NCBI GenBank assembly: GCA_013397115.1
Contig: VWZW01001254.1
Coordinates: forward strand, 182,091 to 246,090
Reading direction: 5' to 3'
Origin: Edolisoma coerulescens
Taxonomy: Eukaryota > Chordata > Aves > Passeriformes > Campephagidae
DNA length: 64,000 nt
Notes under the pieces: model-generated
Told to the model about the DNA's origin: nothing
Database searches by the model: none
What the model saw: the letters and a program-made list of their open reading frames with translations, nothing else
Shown: positions 22,040 through 34,784 of the stretch, piece by piece
Numbering within the stretch: position 1 is the first letter of the stretch
Layout of the letters: each line of letters starts with the position of its first letter
Translations under genes and position numbers: made by a program

Positions 22040-22520
22040 GGAGACCACCGAGTAGTCTCATCAGCAGAGCACTAATTGTGGCCATTTATTATAGTCACTT
22101 ATCTGATAGTAGCTTCTTTATCTGTGATAGTTTTACAGGAATAAAATCCACCAGGCATTCGCACCAGTATATAAACATGTTACCTTGTGGCAGAGTGTCT
22201 GTTACTTACTGTCAACACTTGCCAGCAAAAAAATGCCTATCTCGGGCTTATATGGAGTAATGATGAGTTTAATATGCTCCAGTGAAAGCCACAGAATAAA
22301 CAAGGCATCAAAAACTTTTGCCTTGTCTGGCCTTTTAAACAAATAAAGGTGACTAAGAAGTACAAACAACACCGGGTCGGGGCTTATCGGGGCGCTGGTG
22401 GCAGCACCGCTAATGCAGCTCCCCTGGCCAGCCAGGGCTGCCTGTGGGCTCATTAATGCAGGGAATATTGGGAGAGCCTTTCCCAGAGAAGTATATTCCT
22501 TGAGTCTGGCCAAAATGCTG
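22040..22520. promoter_or_regulatory. GATA-site cluster with a small CpG patch, enhancer candidate
   Basis: CTTATCTGATAG at 22098-22109 and TTTATCTGTGATAG at 22117-22130 each carry two opposed GATA cores, giving four in 33 bp. About 240 bp further the sequence becomes CpG-bearing (CACCGGGTCGGGGC, TTATCGGGGCGC at about 22370-22400), unlike its CpG-depleted surroundings, then ends in CATTAATGCAGGG. Clustered GATA sites plus retained CpGs suggest a distal enhancer. Activity and tissue are inference. Confidence 0.35.
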
Positions 22521-23000
22521 TAGTGTGAAGCTGTAATTCCATGGCCATTTCAAAGCCAGGCCTGGGATAGCAGGGTGCAGAGGGAGAAGAGGTCATGAGG
22601 ACATAGCAAGCAGATCCAGCTCGGCCGGTCTAGCCTGGTCCTGGTGATTAAGGCCAAGCAGGGCTTTCATGTGTGATTGCCCCACCGAGCCCACCTTCTC
22701 CCCTCAAACACAGCAGATCCATGAGGAAGGGCTGTGCTGGTGGTGTAAATGCCATGGAGTGAGAGGGAGGAAGGACCACCTGATCACTCCTGGGCCTGTC
22801 AGATCAAGGGAGGAAAATCACAGTAACAATGCTCTCAAGCAAGAAAAAACTAAAAATTGGTATTTTTTTACTGCTGTATTTGGATCAGCCAGAACAAACT
22901 CATTTTGCACATGACCGCAATCAATGTGATTAACAAAATTTGATAGACTGATGGACAAGGACTGAAGACCGACACTTCATCTGTGAGAAGGGACTTTGTT

Positions 23001-23040
23001 AAGGAATCATCCCTTTGATTAAGGAATCATCCCTTTGATT
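23001..23040. repeat. Perfect 20-bp tandem duplication
   Basis: The 20-bp unit AAGGAATCATCCCTTTGATT occurs twice back to back with no mismatch, so the duplication is recent or protected. TT also precedes the first unit. It is a probable replication-slippage product and may vary between individuals. Confidence 0.95.
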
Positions 23041-26000
23041 GAGGAGGCAGTTAAGACCATCCATCCCCTGGCTGACAATAAATAAGCTAACACTTGCTTG
23101 GCTGCAGTGTTGATCTTATGATAAGTGATGGAAATACATCCCATTTGTCATAATGAAATATCAGGGACAAGTGGGGTTAGCTACCTAAGACAGCTGTGTT
23201 TAATGTCAAATTTTGCATGAAATCAGAAAGGGAAAATTCAGTTACAGGTTGAATGTTTGGTAGAGGACCTTAATTTAGTAATCAATCACAGCCTGTGAGA
23301 GTGGATCCACATAGACACCTTACACAGAAATTGCAGAAACTCTTCTAGCTGGCAAAGGTGTTTGGCAAGCACTGACACCATTCCTCAGCCTCACCAAAGG
23401 GATACTGATGTTCAGCTCTGCAGAGCCAGCTCACCATGTTCTCCATGCAAAATGCCATGTGTAGAGTGTATTTGCTTGTGGCAAATTCAAATTTTTCATG
23501 CAGAACTGCCCTTCCTGTAACTGAGGCCATCAGGATGGGAGCTTCCTGCTTCGGTTTAGCTGGAAAATGTGAGACAATTGCAGCTTCATCACCTCTTGCA
23601 GTCAACAATGGACTGACTTGAAAGCTTTCTTGTCTGCTTCCAGCACGCTAATTTCCAGTGCTGCAAGCAACCAGCTGGCTTGTTGGGTGACAGCGTGGCT
23701 TTCATTTGCAGCTAGAAGATCACTTAATCTGGAAACTGTTTTGAAAGGATAATTTCATTTTGAATTGCTTTGGCACTGTAAACAAAATTACCCGGGACCA
23801 GACGAAACGCACAGGCAGTTCAGTCCACCTGTTGGCTAAATCCTCCTGCAAAAAGCCGGATGTGTGACAGATGTGGGCGAGCGCTCACAGCCGGGGTGGT
23901 GATGGCAAGGCCGTGTCAGCAGGAGGGATGGCATGGCTTGGCTTGGGGGGGTTACCCAGCCCTGCTTAGTACTGATTACATGCCCACACTGCTGCAAGCT
24001 CATTATGAATTAGACTAGAGGTCATTTTGTGTGGTTACTGGTGGCTGGAGCCTCATTTTACCCCAGCATTTGCCACCTAGATGATCTACCAGCCAGCTGT
24101 CTCGGTAGTACACGAGCACATATTTTATTTTGCAGCTGAGGTGAGTGCCAGGAGAACATACTGTGTTGGGTACCTGAGATCCCATGGCATGGCATTTTCT
24201 CACCCAGCTAGAGGGCAGCGAGGCCAGGGTGGGTACATTGCTGTACCTGGGGAGTTATTCCTCCTCCTGTGCAGGGACACATGCCTGTTCCAAGTCTGTG
24301 CGTTGTGTGGCATGGTCACCACTGAGCAGAGATCCCTGCTCAGAGAGGGCAAGCATGGAGAAAATGAATGGTCAGATTTCCAGCTGCAGTTGAAGGACTT
24401 AAGTACCACTGGAAAAAGTGGCCCAGTATTTCTAGCTAGTAGCTCAGTAGATCCAGCCCCAGATATGAAAATCAACCTAATCTCTTTGCACAGGCAATCA
24501 AAACCCTGTGGTTAAAATTAATTACCTGTGCTGCTGATGGTGCATGAACCAGAGGAGAGCTGGCTACTTTTCCCAGGGCTGTATAGTTTCTATGCTGCCA
24601 GCAGAGTAGAAAATACAAAAACAAGGCATTATTTTTGTCAGTAAATGAAACATATCTGACTCAAATTTCCTGGAGAAGACAGCAGATCCATTGATTAAAA
24701 GTGTGCAGTTTTTATAGTCACTTCTCCAAGCACAACCACATTTAAGAAAGCCACAAACCTGAATGGCAATATGATTTTACATTTAAAAAAGAGATTTAGC
24801 ATGTTACAGTATATTTTCTCTGGGCTGCAGGGGAACTGTTTCTTGCTTAGCTGTGAGTTCATAAATTATCAGGTTGGGTTCATGCACTATCAGGTTTCAG
24901 GACAGAGCTGTTTTACAAATACTGCTACGCGGTGGTTCTCTCTTGTTGGGGAAACCTTCAAGTATGAGAGATGGATACTACAGGGAAACAATACAGAGGG
25001 GTGAGCAGCTGATTCTGATAGAGTTAAAAACCTGTTACCACTTCAGCGGCTGTTGCTTAATCTCCTGTTTTCAGAGTTGATAACATGACCATAAAGTTCA
25101 CTCCTGGCTGAACGCTGGCACAGGAGTTTCTCGATCCAGAAGTGAATTCCAGATATGAACATTAGTAGTGCTATTAATAAAACCTCCTCCTTTCCAATGA
25201 CAAAAGTGCAAATAAATGCAAAATTTGATTTGTGAGTAGAGCTGCTGGGGTCCAGCCAATACCTGGCTTTGTAAAAACAACTTTGCAAAGACAGAAAGAT
25301 AAAACATTAATAGTGAGGCTACAGAAATATGCCTCCTCCACTGCAACTTTTACAACTCGTTAATAAGAGGTTTTGAGACAAACCTAGGGACTGCCTTCAG
25401 CTCTTTACTGGTCTGTGATCAGCAGTACCCCTGCAAGCTGACAGCAAGGAGAGGCAAAGATCTCACCTGAAGTCCATTGTCATCAATGGAATTTGCACAA
25501 AGCCCAGCACCTGCCTTGCAAAGGGCTGGCCTGTAACAATGGTGTCACACCTCTGGCAACTACCGGGGCTGAGATGTTTTGAAGGGAATATGGCTTTTTT
25601 TCTTTGGAACATACCATTCTCAGGACCAGAAGAACTGAAATTCCTTCTCTGTGCAACCCTGGAATAATGAGATGGAAGCTTCATTTTTTAGGTCCAGAAA
25701 GCCATTTTCTTTGCTGATTAGGTAGGAGATTGCATTTAGAAGTTCAGATTTCTAACCCCAGCTTTCTAACAAACTGGTTTTAGTAAATCTTTTTGTACTC
25801 TGTACTTCAGCTCCTAATGAAAAAAAAATAGGTGCTGTGACTTCTGTTAAGCAGTTTGTGAATCTCAGAGGGGAAAAAAAATCTGCCTAAGTACAATGTA
25901 AACAGCTCAGTCCAAAGAGCTTTGAGACCTGGGTTAGTGATTACAAACAGTGTCTGTCCCAGTACTCCCCCACTCTTAAAATCTGGCACTACTGCTGTGA

Positions 26001-27220
26001 GAGTGCTACAGGGATTTCACAGTTTCAGCAGACACTGTTAGCAATGAACTGTTTGAAAATGCCTAATGAAGACTAAGTAAAGCTGTCACAAGGTCTTAGT
26101 GTGGGAGAGGAGGGATTGCTGATAAGATTAATACTGTGGTTTAATTTTATTTTCCTTCCAGAGATTTAACTGAAGTATAACAAAGCTAATAAGTGTGTAA
26201 TTTCGTTTTCTAACAACAACATTTCCTAAGTTACTTCTTGAAGTGTTGCTGTAAAACCTCTCCTTGGGCAGGTAGCTGTCAGTATCTACTCTCACCCAAT
26301 ATTCTTGCTCCCTTCTCTCCCCGTCACTAGCCGGAACTTACAAAATCAGTTTCCTTAGGCCTTAGGAATGTTTTGATGCTTTCACTGCTTGTCAAAATCA
26401 GGAAGTACAAACCACACAGAAATCCTTTTTATTTTTTTTATTTTATAGCAAGATGTCTGAGGAAATTTGGGACAGGCTCCTACGTTATTTCCTCCTCTAT
26501 AGTATAACAGGTTTGTGCCACAGTCATGACAACATTTATGCCTGTGAACTCTCTGAACAAATTAGAGGATTATTGTATGCTATGGGATGAAGGTGATCAT
26601 GATAAACCTTTGGGAACACAAGCAGGTGAAGCACCTCACAGTGGGGAATCTGATTCTTGGCTGTGCTGTTCTCGCAGCACACCAGTGTGTCACTGGGAAA
26701 GACCCAAATTCAGGTAAAATAAATAATGCTGGGAAGAGTCAGGCCTTTTGCTTGAGGATTGTTGTAATGTTTAGACTTAGAAGGATAGATTACAGATTTT
26801 TTTTCCAGCCTGAATTCCATCCCAAAAATCTGCTTAATCCCCTTTTTAATACTTGTGTGAGTGCCAGAAACGTCTTTAATTTGCTTCAGCAACAGCAGCC
26901 GGTTAGTCAGATGCTATCAGCTACTTCTTCATTCCGTTGTCTTTTGCATGCTGATAAACACCACATAAGACAAGGGAGAGAAACCTTAAGCCACAAGCTT
27001 ATCCTGTGTATAATAGGATGCACCTTGAAACAATTTTGATGTCTCCATTGAAATCAGCTTAGGTTAAGCCTACATAAATAGTGTCAAAGGGGAACACACC
27101 CAGAACGCTCTGGGAGATCATGATAAACACTCCTGATGTTTTGCAGCTGTGCTCATCATCTGTGCATTTCACAATAAAATTTTACAAAGCCTCCAGACAC
27201 CCAGCTGGTTGTATTCACCG

Positions 27221-27320
27221 CGGGATGGCTTTCTCTGCCATGGCATTTTGTTCCGTATTTGTTGCCCTATGGGGATGGCTGTCTCCATCATGGCATTTTG
27301 CTCTGTATCTGTTGCCCTGC
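27221..27320. repeat. Diverged 50-bp tandem duplication
   Basis: Two adjacent 50-bp units, 27221-27270 and 27271-27320, align without gaps with about 10 mismatches (80%). Shared strings are GGGATGGCT, CATGGCATTTTG and GTTGCCCT. It is an old local duplication of unknown meaning. The frame stays open across both units on the plus strand, but 50 is not a multiple of three, so the units encode different peptides and are not a protein repeat. Confidence 0.9.
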
Positions 27321-27798
27321 ACTATTCCCTCCCCCAAATTCAGACCCCATCAATTATTTTTTTTACTAGATACGGCAAATCCTCAAAATTTATTAGCTGC
27401 GTTAGACTTCAGGCCTGAACTTTACTTGCTGGCAAGTGAGAAAAAAAAAATTCCCTCAATAGAACGTAGATCCAATCTGCAGTTAAAGGCATCAAAGAAC
27501 ACATTTTTTTTAAAGTATTTTTGAGCTAGCACTCGTCTATGACTCCGAATGTAATTTCTGTCTGAAGTGACTAAGCTTTCATTCTGAAACTTTTGTGTAC
27601 AGGATAAAGTCTAAGGATGCAGCAATTGTGCTTCTTGCCCCATGTCTCTACCCCGAGGTCTCTGATACCCAAAAGCTGAGCACAGCCGTCTACAGGGTCA
27701 GGGGATCCTTTTGTAAAACTGAACAGAGGAAGCCCAACTAAAAGGACTCACACCTGAGTCTCCTCTCACTAACAGTATATCACTGGCATAATTCCCTC

Positions 27799-27860
27799 GA
27801 TGAAAGTGGAATTCCTCCTGATTTACACGAAGACCATTAACGAGAGAGGGCTCAGGTCTT
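27799..27860 (-). repeat. Degraded old interspersed-repeat fragment
   Basis: CTCCTGATTTACACGAAG (27815-27832), after GAAAGTGGAATT, is the reverse strand of the GTGTAAATCAGGAG core also seen, more or less decayed, at 17961, 34785 and 50262. No ends can be defined. Confidence 0.3.
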
Positions 27861-28436
27861 AAGTGCCGGGGTTTAGCCGTATTTCTTCTGTCTTCATTCC
27901 TTCCCTGATGATTCCCAGGAAATCTCACTTTGGTGAGATAAGTGCCTACAAGAATGTTGAAATTAATTTCAGAGCAGCCTGAAATGGCTGCACAGACAAC
28001 CAGCCAGAGGAAATGCCCCGATGGAGGGATTTATTGCACTATCGCTGGTTTTTGCCAAGCTGCAACATCTTAATCTTTCATGATGACATTATTATGAACC
28101 AGCCAAGGCAGGGCCAGCCCTGAGAGATTGACGGCCCAGCACTTCACAGCTTTCCTAGAGACCTGCTAATCTGTGGTGTGACCTAAGTGGGGCTGAATGC
28201 AATGTCCTGCAGGTCACTTCAGTCCAGCAAGACACGGAGTGAATGTCAGAGGGAGTAGCGTGTTCCTCTCACCCTACAAACCAGCGTCCCATTACCACAG
28301 GGTATCGTGGTCTTTGCTCTGGGGGTTACCAGCACGTGGCCCTACTCCAGTGGCCTTCTTGGATTTTGAATCAGGGGGGTGGCAGGTCCTGAAGCACAGA
28401 GAGCAGGTCCCCAGCACCCAGGCCATGAAATAACCA

Positions 28437-28464
28437 TGCAAACTGGAAAGGTTTCTAGTTTGCA
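28437..28464. other. Near-perfect 28-bp palindrome
   Basis: TGCAAACT at 28437-28444 is the exact reverse complement of AGTTTGCA at 28457-28464. The inner bases also pair (GAAA with TTTC), so 12 of 14 positions are symmetrical. It could be a dimer-binding site, a cruciform or a short transcript hairpin. Nothing nearby indicates which. Confidence 0.8.
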
Positions 28465-29149
28465 ATTATACCAGAGTCTGAGAAGAGGATAGATAGCAGA
28501 GGAGAAATGAGTCCTCTGTCCCCGTTGGACACAGTCCCATCTTCTACAATATCTTTGGTTTATATATGTTTCAAGGAAAAAAAATAATCCTTGCTAACTA
28601 ATATTAAAAGCCCTTAAGTGGCTCATTTCTTGACAAGCTCCGCATTGCACTTTTGAGAAGCAGAATTAAACATGTAATGACCCTCACTCCCGATGTCCTG
28701 GATTACAATAGCTTTCTCCAGTTTCATCCCAATTACTTGGCTTATAGGCTGGGTCTATGTTGGTCTGGAGAGTCCCATCTTCTCCTGAGGTTAGATGTCA
28801 GCGTTGAGTCTGAGACACATTTCAGACAGTTTGCGTCATTGTGTAAACAGTGATAACAATATTTAATGATGATAAATCTGAATTTCACCACAAAACTATA
28901 AAACAACTGAGAGAATGAATTATGCAATTTACAGCTAGCAAAAAGGCAGCCAAAGGGAAAGCAAAGGATATGTGCAGCAGAGAGACAAATTTAGTGGTCT
29001 GAGACTATAGTGTCATTTGTTTTTGTGTTTAGTAGCATTTAGCAGCCATGGTGCATAAATAAACTTTATTGCAGTGGAACGCAGGGATGCTGCTGGCAAC
29101 AACTTGTCACTGCTTGGGATGGCTGCTTCACGTGGCACAAGGTGTATCT

Positions 29150-29225
29150 GGGGTCTGCAGGGGGCAACTTGGGCTCAAGGGTCCCTCAGGGGCTGGTGCT
29201 GGGTGACACCATCCTTCTACCTTTC
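29150..29225 (+). mobile_element. CR1-class LINE reverse-transcriptase fragment
   Basis: GGGTCCCTCAGGGGCTGGTG at 29179 reads, in the plus frame, Arg-Val-Pro-Gln-Gly-Leu-Val-Leu-Gly, matching the conserved VPQGSVLG motif of LINE reverse transcriptases, with Ser replaced by Leu. It stays open for only a few codons on either side and lacks neighbouring motifs, so it is a small dead internal fragment of a CR1-like element. Confidence 0.45.
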
Positions 29226-32200
29226 CCGGGGTGTGTGAAAACCCTGACGCTCATTGGAGCCACTTTCTGATCCGGCCTAATGAAACTCTGCTGTTCTCAC
29301 TAATTTAATTACCCAAATGAATTTTGAGTATACAACCCTATGGACTGAACAATGGAGGGAAAGAAAAGGAACAATAAATGAAAATCACACAGAGGGGAGC
29401 TGCAAAAGCTCAAACATTTCTATTTTATTTTTGGTTCACTTGCTTATTTTTAATATAGGAAGACCAAAAAGAGGAAGAAAAGTAGGGAACAGCATCTGTA
29501 AGCTATATTTCTTCCCTTTTTCTTCCTTCAATGCCATGCCATTACCGGGTTTTTTTACTTCTTTTGTTATAACTGTATCAAAATCCTTTCAGAAATACAC
29601 CTTTTTCATACAGTTCTCTACTTTTCCTCTGAAAGTCTTGAGACATGAAAAAGTCTGCAAAATTTCTCCAAAGCCTCCATCTTGGGAATGGCAAAAAAAA
29701 AAGTTTTCAACACAGTTTGTCTCCTATCTTGAAAAATAATTAAGAAAGCTCTAACATAATGGAGGTTTTATGGAATAAAAATTTGATATCAGCCTCAGTA
29801 CCCATTTTATTATTTTGATCCCATGTTGATATAATGTGGATGATATTGCAAACTATTTAAAAAATTATATGTGCAAGTACTAAAATTCAGCACCTTGGCC
29901 TGCTGTAATCATGGATAAAATGAGGGAGAGAGATTGGCTTTGTACTCCTTTTTCCCCTTATTGGTGGGAGTTGGACACCCTAGGGACAGGGGCCCTCCTG
30001 GTTGTTTCCCTGCAGGACCATGGTGGCTGTGACTGTGATGGCAGGACAAGGAGGGCTTGCTCATTCTTCTGGGTGCACAGTCATTTTGGAAGATGTTTTT
30101 TTTAGGGGAGGTTCTTCTTTCCTCTCCAAGCCCCCTGGTTGGGACAGAGGTGCTTCTATACAAAACTTGGCACAGCTCCCACCCCATCTCTGCCAGGGCT
30201 GCTTTCCTCCTGCCTGTGAAACTGGGATAGTTTTCAGATAATACTTACCTACCTCTGGGAGTGCTGTGAAAATTGGTGGCCTCTGTCCTTAAGTCCATTG
30301 TGAACCAGTGTAAGTAGAAAGTGTCTGAGCTTCCTCCAGCCCACGGTGAAAAAAAAGAAAAATCAATATACAAGAGTGAAGAAATGCCAAATTGCTCAAG
30401 CTCTCCATTCTTCTGGCTTCTAAGAGGATACTGTAGATTACAGGGTAAACAGCTTCTGAAACGACATTTAAAAAGTGATGTGTCACTTGCCAGTGTCCCT
30501 TTAACTATGAGAAATAACAGCAACATAGGAAAAAATGTAAATTTACCATCAGGCAGAACTTCCCCCACAGCCTAATGCAGAGTTTGATGAATAGAATGAA
30601 TGAAACGACAGAGGATCCAAGCATTACACAACGGCTATAATTGTGCTAACCAGCTGTAGTCATCTGCTGCTTCCAAAAAAAGTTCAGAGCATTTTGACAG
30701 TGTCGCCTGTGCAGATTGGAAGGCTGAGGCAAAAATGTATTTCCATTTGTTATTTGAAAAAAAAGAGATCTATTCCTCAGTGTCAGATTTTGCTTGGAAG
30801 GTGCCAAGACAGCAGAGAGCAAAGAACAGGATTACTTACAAAGCCGGGGGAAAGAAAAAAAAAAATTAAAAAAGGCAGTATCTCTTCCAGGAAAAGAAGA
30901 TTTTAGATGAGAATACACTTCTGGATCCAGTTGCACCAGTGGCCAGCCAAACCCTGTGCCTTTTCCTGAGAATGATGGGAGCACCATGCCTAATCAGATC
31001 CTAGGAACACCCAAACTGGAGGCTTTTTGTCCCAGGAAAAGGTGTTTTTTTCCGGTGCAAAGGCTGACACCGGACTGCTATTTTGAAAGCGTTATGGTGT
31101 GGCTGCCTTGGCTGCTTGAGGCAAGGCCTGGGAATTAGGCACAGCAAAGCCCAGCTTTTAGGCATCTGTAGACAACATGTGGTGAGAGCGGGGGCCGGCG
31201 GCAGCTGGGCCACCTAACTCGGCTCGCGGGGAAGGGCGAGCAGAGGGACAGCCCTGCCCTCTCTGGACCAGCACCACCCCAGTGAGGGATCCCTGAGTCC
31301 ACTCCAGGGGCTTGCTCTGGGGGGTTTCTGCCACACAAACCAGTCCTGAGGAGACAGACCCATTGCTTCTGGGGCCATCGCTTTCCTTTTAGCACTACTC
31401 AGAGCTGTGGGGTGAGGTGTTTCTCATGCTGGAGTCTGGCTGCACTGGGGAGAGACAACACTGTGTATTAGGAGGATGCTGTAGCTCCATAGGCATAGCA
31501 TGACCTGGGAATGAAGATGAATCCTCTTCAGGAAAAACTCACCATTAGAGTGATTTCAAATGGACTGTTTTTTAATAAATGCCTTTTTTTTTGATATGTT
31601 CATGAGCCGTGGAGCTCTAGGAATGCTTTGTTGTGCATGGTGTGCAGGTCAGATTCATTTAATTTGGAGGTGAGGTAGGCAGTTTTATCCAGCTTTTAGT
31701 ACTTGGTTTTGTTTTTGGTCACAGATCATTTACTGAACCTGTTTTAAGTGGAATGGAGAGTGGCTTTTTTTGAAGCCAAAGGGTTGGTTCTGGCTTGTTA
31801 CAAAACAGCGGCTTTCAACAGGATCCAAATCTATCTTCAGCTTTTCTGGGTAACTCTAAATGAGTACTTTAACATGGGGATTTCTGTGCTGAGGAAGCAG
31901 AGAAGTTAACAACTCAGCACAGCACAGAAGTCGAACTGGCCTGCAAGTGTTTCTGATGTCCCATGCCTCCCTTCCCCTACAAGCACAATGAAAAGTGAAG
32001 CTTGCTGTAGGTTGCCCTGCACTTTATGAACTGTGATCCTCTTGTCCTTCTTCCAATTTCAGCTCTGATGCTGCATGATTGTATTGCCAGAGCCAGTGGG
32101 GATGGTACCTCACTTCAGTAGATGTCCCATTTAAGGAAGAAAAAGCCTTTTATGTAGGGCAGAAAAGCTTTAAGGAATTTAGGGATTGGCCACTTTACAC

Positions 32201-32390
32201 AAATAGTTGTATGGAAAATGTTTGTCCTAATCATGGGAGTTAAGGGGAAGATATTACATGCACCTAAAGGTTTTGAAAAGGGTGTTGCATACAAAAATTG
32301 CAGAGGGAGAAAAGAAGAGAGAAAAAAGGATGAAACAAACACACAGATCGTATACTCTGAAATACAGCCCCAGTAAAACACTGCTGGTGA
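29226..32390. other. Gene-poor DNA, nothing recognised
   Basis: Unique sequence without a convincing exon, RNA gene or intact repeat. A slightly CpG-richer patch at about 31180-31250 (GAGCGGGGGCCGGCGGC, CTCGGCTCGCGGGG) stands out and could be a small regulatory element. Open frames are short and featureless. Confidence 0.5.
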
Positions 32391-32468
32391 TAGTCCTGCT
32401 TCAAGTGGGAAGTCAGACTAGATGACCTCTAGAGGTCCCTTCTAACCAAAATTTCTATGAATCTGTGA
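32391..32468 (+). mobile_element. CR1 LINE fragment (3' end), forward orientation
   Basis: AGACTAGATGACCTCTAGAG, GGTCCCTTCTAACC and TTTCTATGAATCTGTGA reproduce the last part of avian CR1, including its short terminal repeats (ATTCTGTGA type). It is truncated to about 78 bp and diverged. Confidence 0.85.
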
Positions 32469-33479
32469 GTCGTATATGTTTCCTCACCATTTCTTCTTGT
32501 AATTCGATTTGCTAGTTTTCCTAGGGAAGGCCTAAAAATTCAAACTTCAGTCTCTTTTACACCAGAATATTTGAGCAGTGGCTTTTGTCACAGGGTTAGG
32601 CTATAGACAAGATTTCAGCTTTTGCTGCTGAATAGTGCCAGAACGGAATAGGCTAAATCAAGAGAATTCTCTTTTTCCACTATCAGGCAAAACGCTAGGA
32701 TCAGGATTCTCTGTAATCCACTTGGTATTCGCCATGGTAGAGCCATTCAAAAGGGAGGTGTGGTGGATGTTCCAGGTAAGCTTACAAGGTGGCCCCTTGC
32801 CTCTCTGTTCACAGGCTTGGAGGGGAGGTGGGAAAGGGAAGGGTGGAGGCATGCAGCTGAATGTATTGTCTCAGCTCTTGGGCTGGATGTGGTGGTCATT
32901 TGACAAGGAGACAGCTCTGACCAAGTCAGGAAAGATCTGGGCAAAGCAAATCAGCTGGAGTTACTTCCAACTGGAGTTCCCAACAGCATTTGCAATGCTC
33001 CTCCTCATCATCTTTTACTGAGATGAAGGCTCAAATGTTGCCATCTGTGAGAAGGCGTGCGGGCCACATGAAAAGTTTGCCCCAAGAGTTTCTCCATCCC
33101 AGTGCCCAACCCAGCAGTCAATTATACGATTTACTGTCTAACCTGGGATTTAAAAAGATCAGCAAGCTCCAGCCTTGACCTCAGCCGGCTGCGGTGAGAT
33201 GCTGGGTAGCCTCTCCTCTGCCAGCTCCCACTGCCTTTGCAGCGATTTGGAAGCACTCACCACCTATCAGTGCTGTGGCTTTCAACTGCATCCTGCTCCT
33301 CCCCTCGCACATGCTCTTACTCAGTTCAGATACAGGAGAGAAGCCAGTGCAAAGCAACACTCTGGCCTCGCCAAGAGCGGGCTGGGAGCAGGGCTCCGGT
33401 GCCTGTCAGGGATCTGGGCTGCTCTGGATGAAGCTGGGCCTGCATTTATTTGAGTTGCTTTGGTTGCTCGTGGAGGCTC
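32469..33479. other. Intergenic or intronic DNA, nothing recognised
   Basis: Unique sequence. Overlapping open frames at 32635-33021 (128 codons) and 33194-33607 (137 codons) lack any recognisable domain. The latter overlaps GC-richer DNA, where open frames are commoner by chance. Confidence 0.4.
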
Positions 33480-33790
33480 AGCTCAGCCCCTCGGCCCCAG
33501 CGCTCGCTCTCTGGAATTTGAATGGTTTATCTCACGCCCCAGCAGGGTCCAAAGCAGAGTGCTGCTCCGAGCCCCTGCTTATCACAGCTCTGACATGGCT
33601 TCTCTAAGCAAATGTTTAGCCCTACTTGACTCGGGATGAGTGCTGTATTGATTATTAACTTTAAACAAACATCTGGTTTTCATTACGAATGGTAGCAGAC
33701 CAGAGAGGGGTGCTGTACTGGGCGGTGCGGTCACTTAACAACCATCAGGACTGGCTATAAAGAAAATTTAACATATCCTGTAATTACAGT
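33480..33790. promoter_or_regulatory. Enhancer candidate with adjacent HNF1-like and FOX sites
   Basis: TTGATTATTAAC at 33648-33659, close to the HNF1 (POU-homeodomain) palindrome, lies two bases before TAAACAAACA at 33662-33671, a strong forkhead site. CTTATCAC (GATA) at about 33579 and several CpGs (CAGCGCTCGC, GACTCGGG, GGGCGGTGCGG) fall in the same 300 bp. HNF1, FOXA and GATA sites side by side are typical of endoderm enhancers. That is family knowledge; use at this site is inference. Confidence 0.35.
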
Positions 33791-34784
33791 CTGCACAGCA
33801 CAGGGGGATTTGGGATCTGCAGATCTGATTTCAGAACAGAAGAAAATGTTTATTGTATCTGCTACGCACATTTATTTACTCAGTAGCAGCAAGGCTTTTG
33901 AAATATTGTCTGTGCAAGAGCTTATTCCTTGCTTAGGAGAAGGACTTTCTTGTTTAAGCCAGGAAACCTGAGTGAGGCTCATGGTCAGGATGGCCTGCTT
34001 AATGCTTTTACAGGCTTGGGGATTTCAGGGTTTCTCGAACACGCAGTTCTGTTCTGAAATATAAATAACATCTTCTCCTCTGCCCTGCCAACACCAGCCA
34101 GATCCATCTCCTCTGGCCACAAGGAAAAGCTGCAGCCAGGAATGGGACAGTGGAGATATTGCCCCAAGAGCTGGTGGCCCCAATGTTCCCCATCCTTCAG
34201 AGAGGGAAGGGGTTTGGAAGGCTGTCCAAGGGTGGCCCTTGGCCTGTCCCCACACTGATGAACACAGATGGGTGAATTTGCACCCAGCGGCTGCATCCGT
34301 AACCCTGAGCCCAGCATCCATGCCCAGCTCCCAGGGAATTATCAGCCAAAGGGACGTTTTTGGGGTGATGTAATGCTGTAACTTGAGCTCCAGCTGAAAA
34401 GAGATGGTAGGTGGAGTTTCTATGGAGCCAGACAGAGCTGGGATCCTCTCCCTTTTTCTCTTTTTCTGGCTCATTCAGGCTGTCTCAATTAAAGCTCGGG
34501 CGAATTAATCTTGCACCCTTAACGTCAGTTGCTATTTTTCTAATTCACCTCCACACTCTTAAAGACTATTTCTCCAAACAAAACGGGTCTGTTCTTCAAT
34601 TTCAGGCTGTCAATTTCATGGGCTGCTGATACATTTATTAGGTGTGTAATTTGCTATTTTTAGGAGACTGTGGGGGAGCAGCACCATTTTTTTTTCTTCT
34701 CCTTTGCATTTATAAACCTCTTACAGTTCCCTGTCCACTGAAAATATTTTTACTATTTAAAAGGTTGTATCAAAGTCAGGTATC

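Larger units (their letters stand above)
22521..29139. other. Gene-poor DNA with small repeats
   Basis: No convincing exon was seen in this 6.6-kb stretch. It holds the small tandem repeats at 23001 and 27221, the old repeat fragment at 27799, a near-perfect palindrome at 28437 and a complex, CpG-retaining patch at about 27990-28130 (CCCCGATGG, TATCGCTGG, then TTTCATGATGACATTATTATG) that may be a conserved element. Open frames are short and featureless; the longest, 26587-27039 and 27081-27524, have no recognisable domain. Confidence 0.5.
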
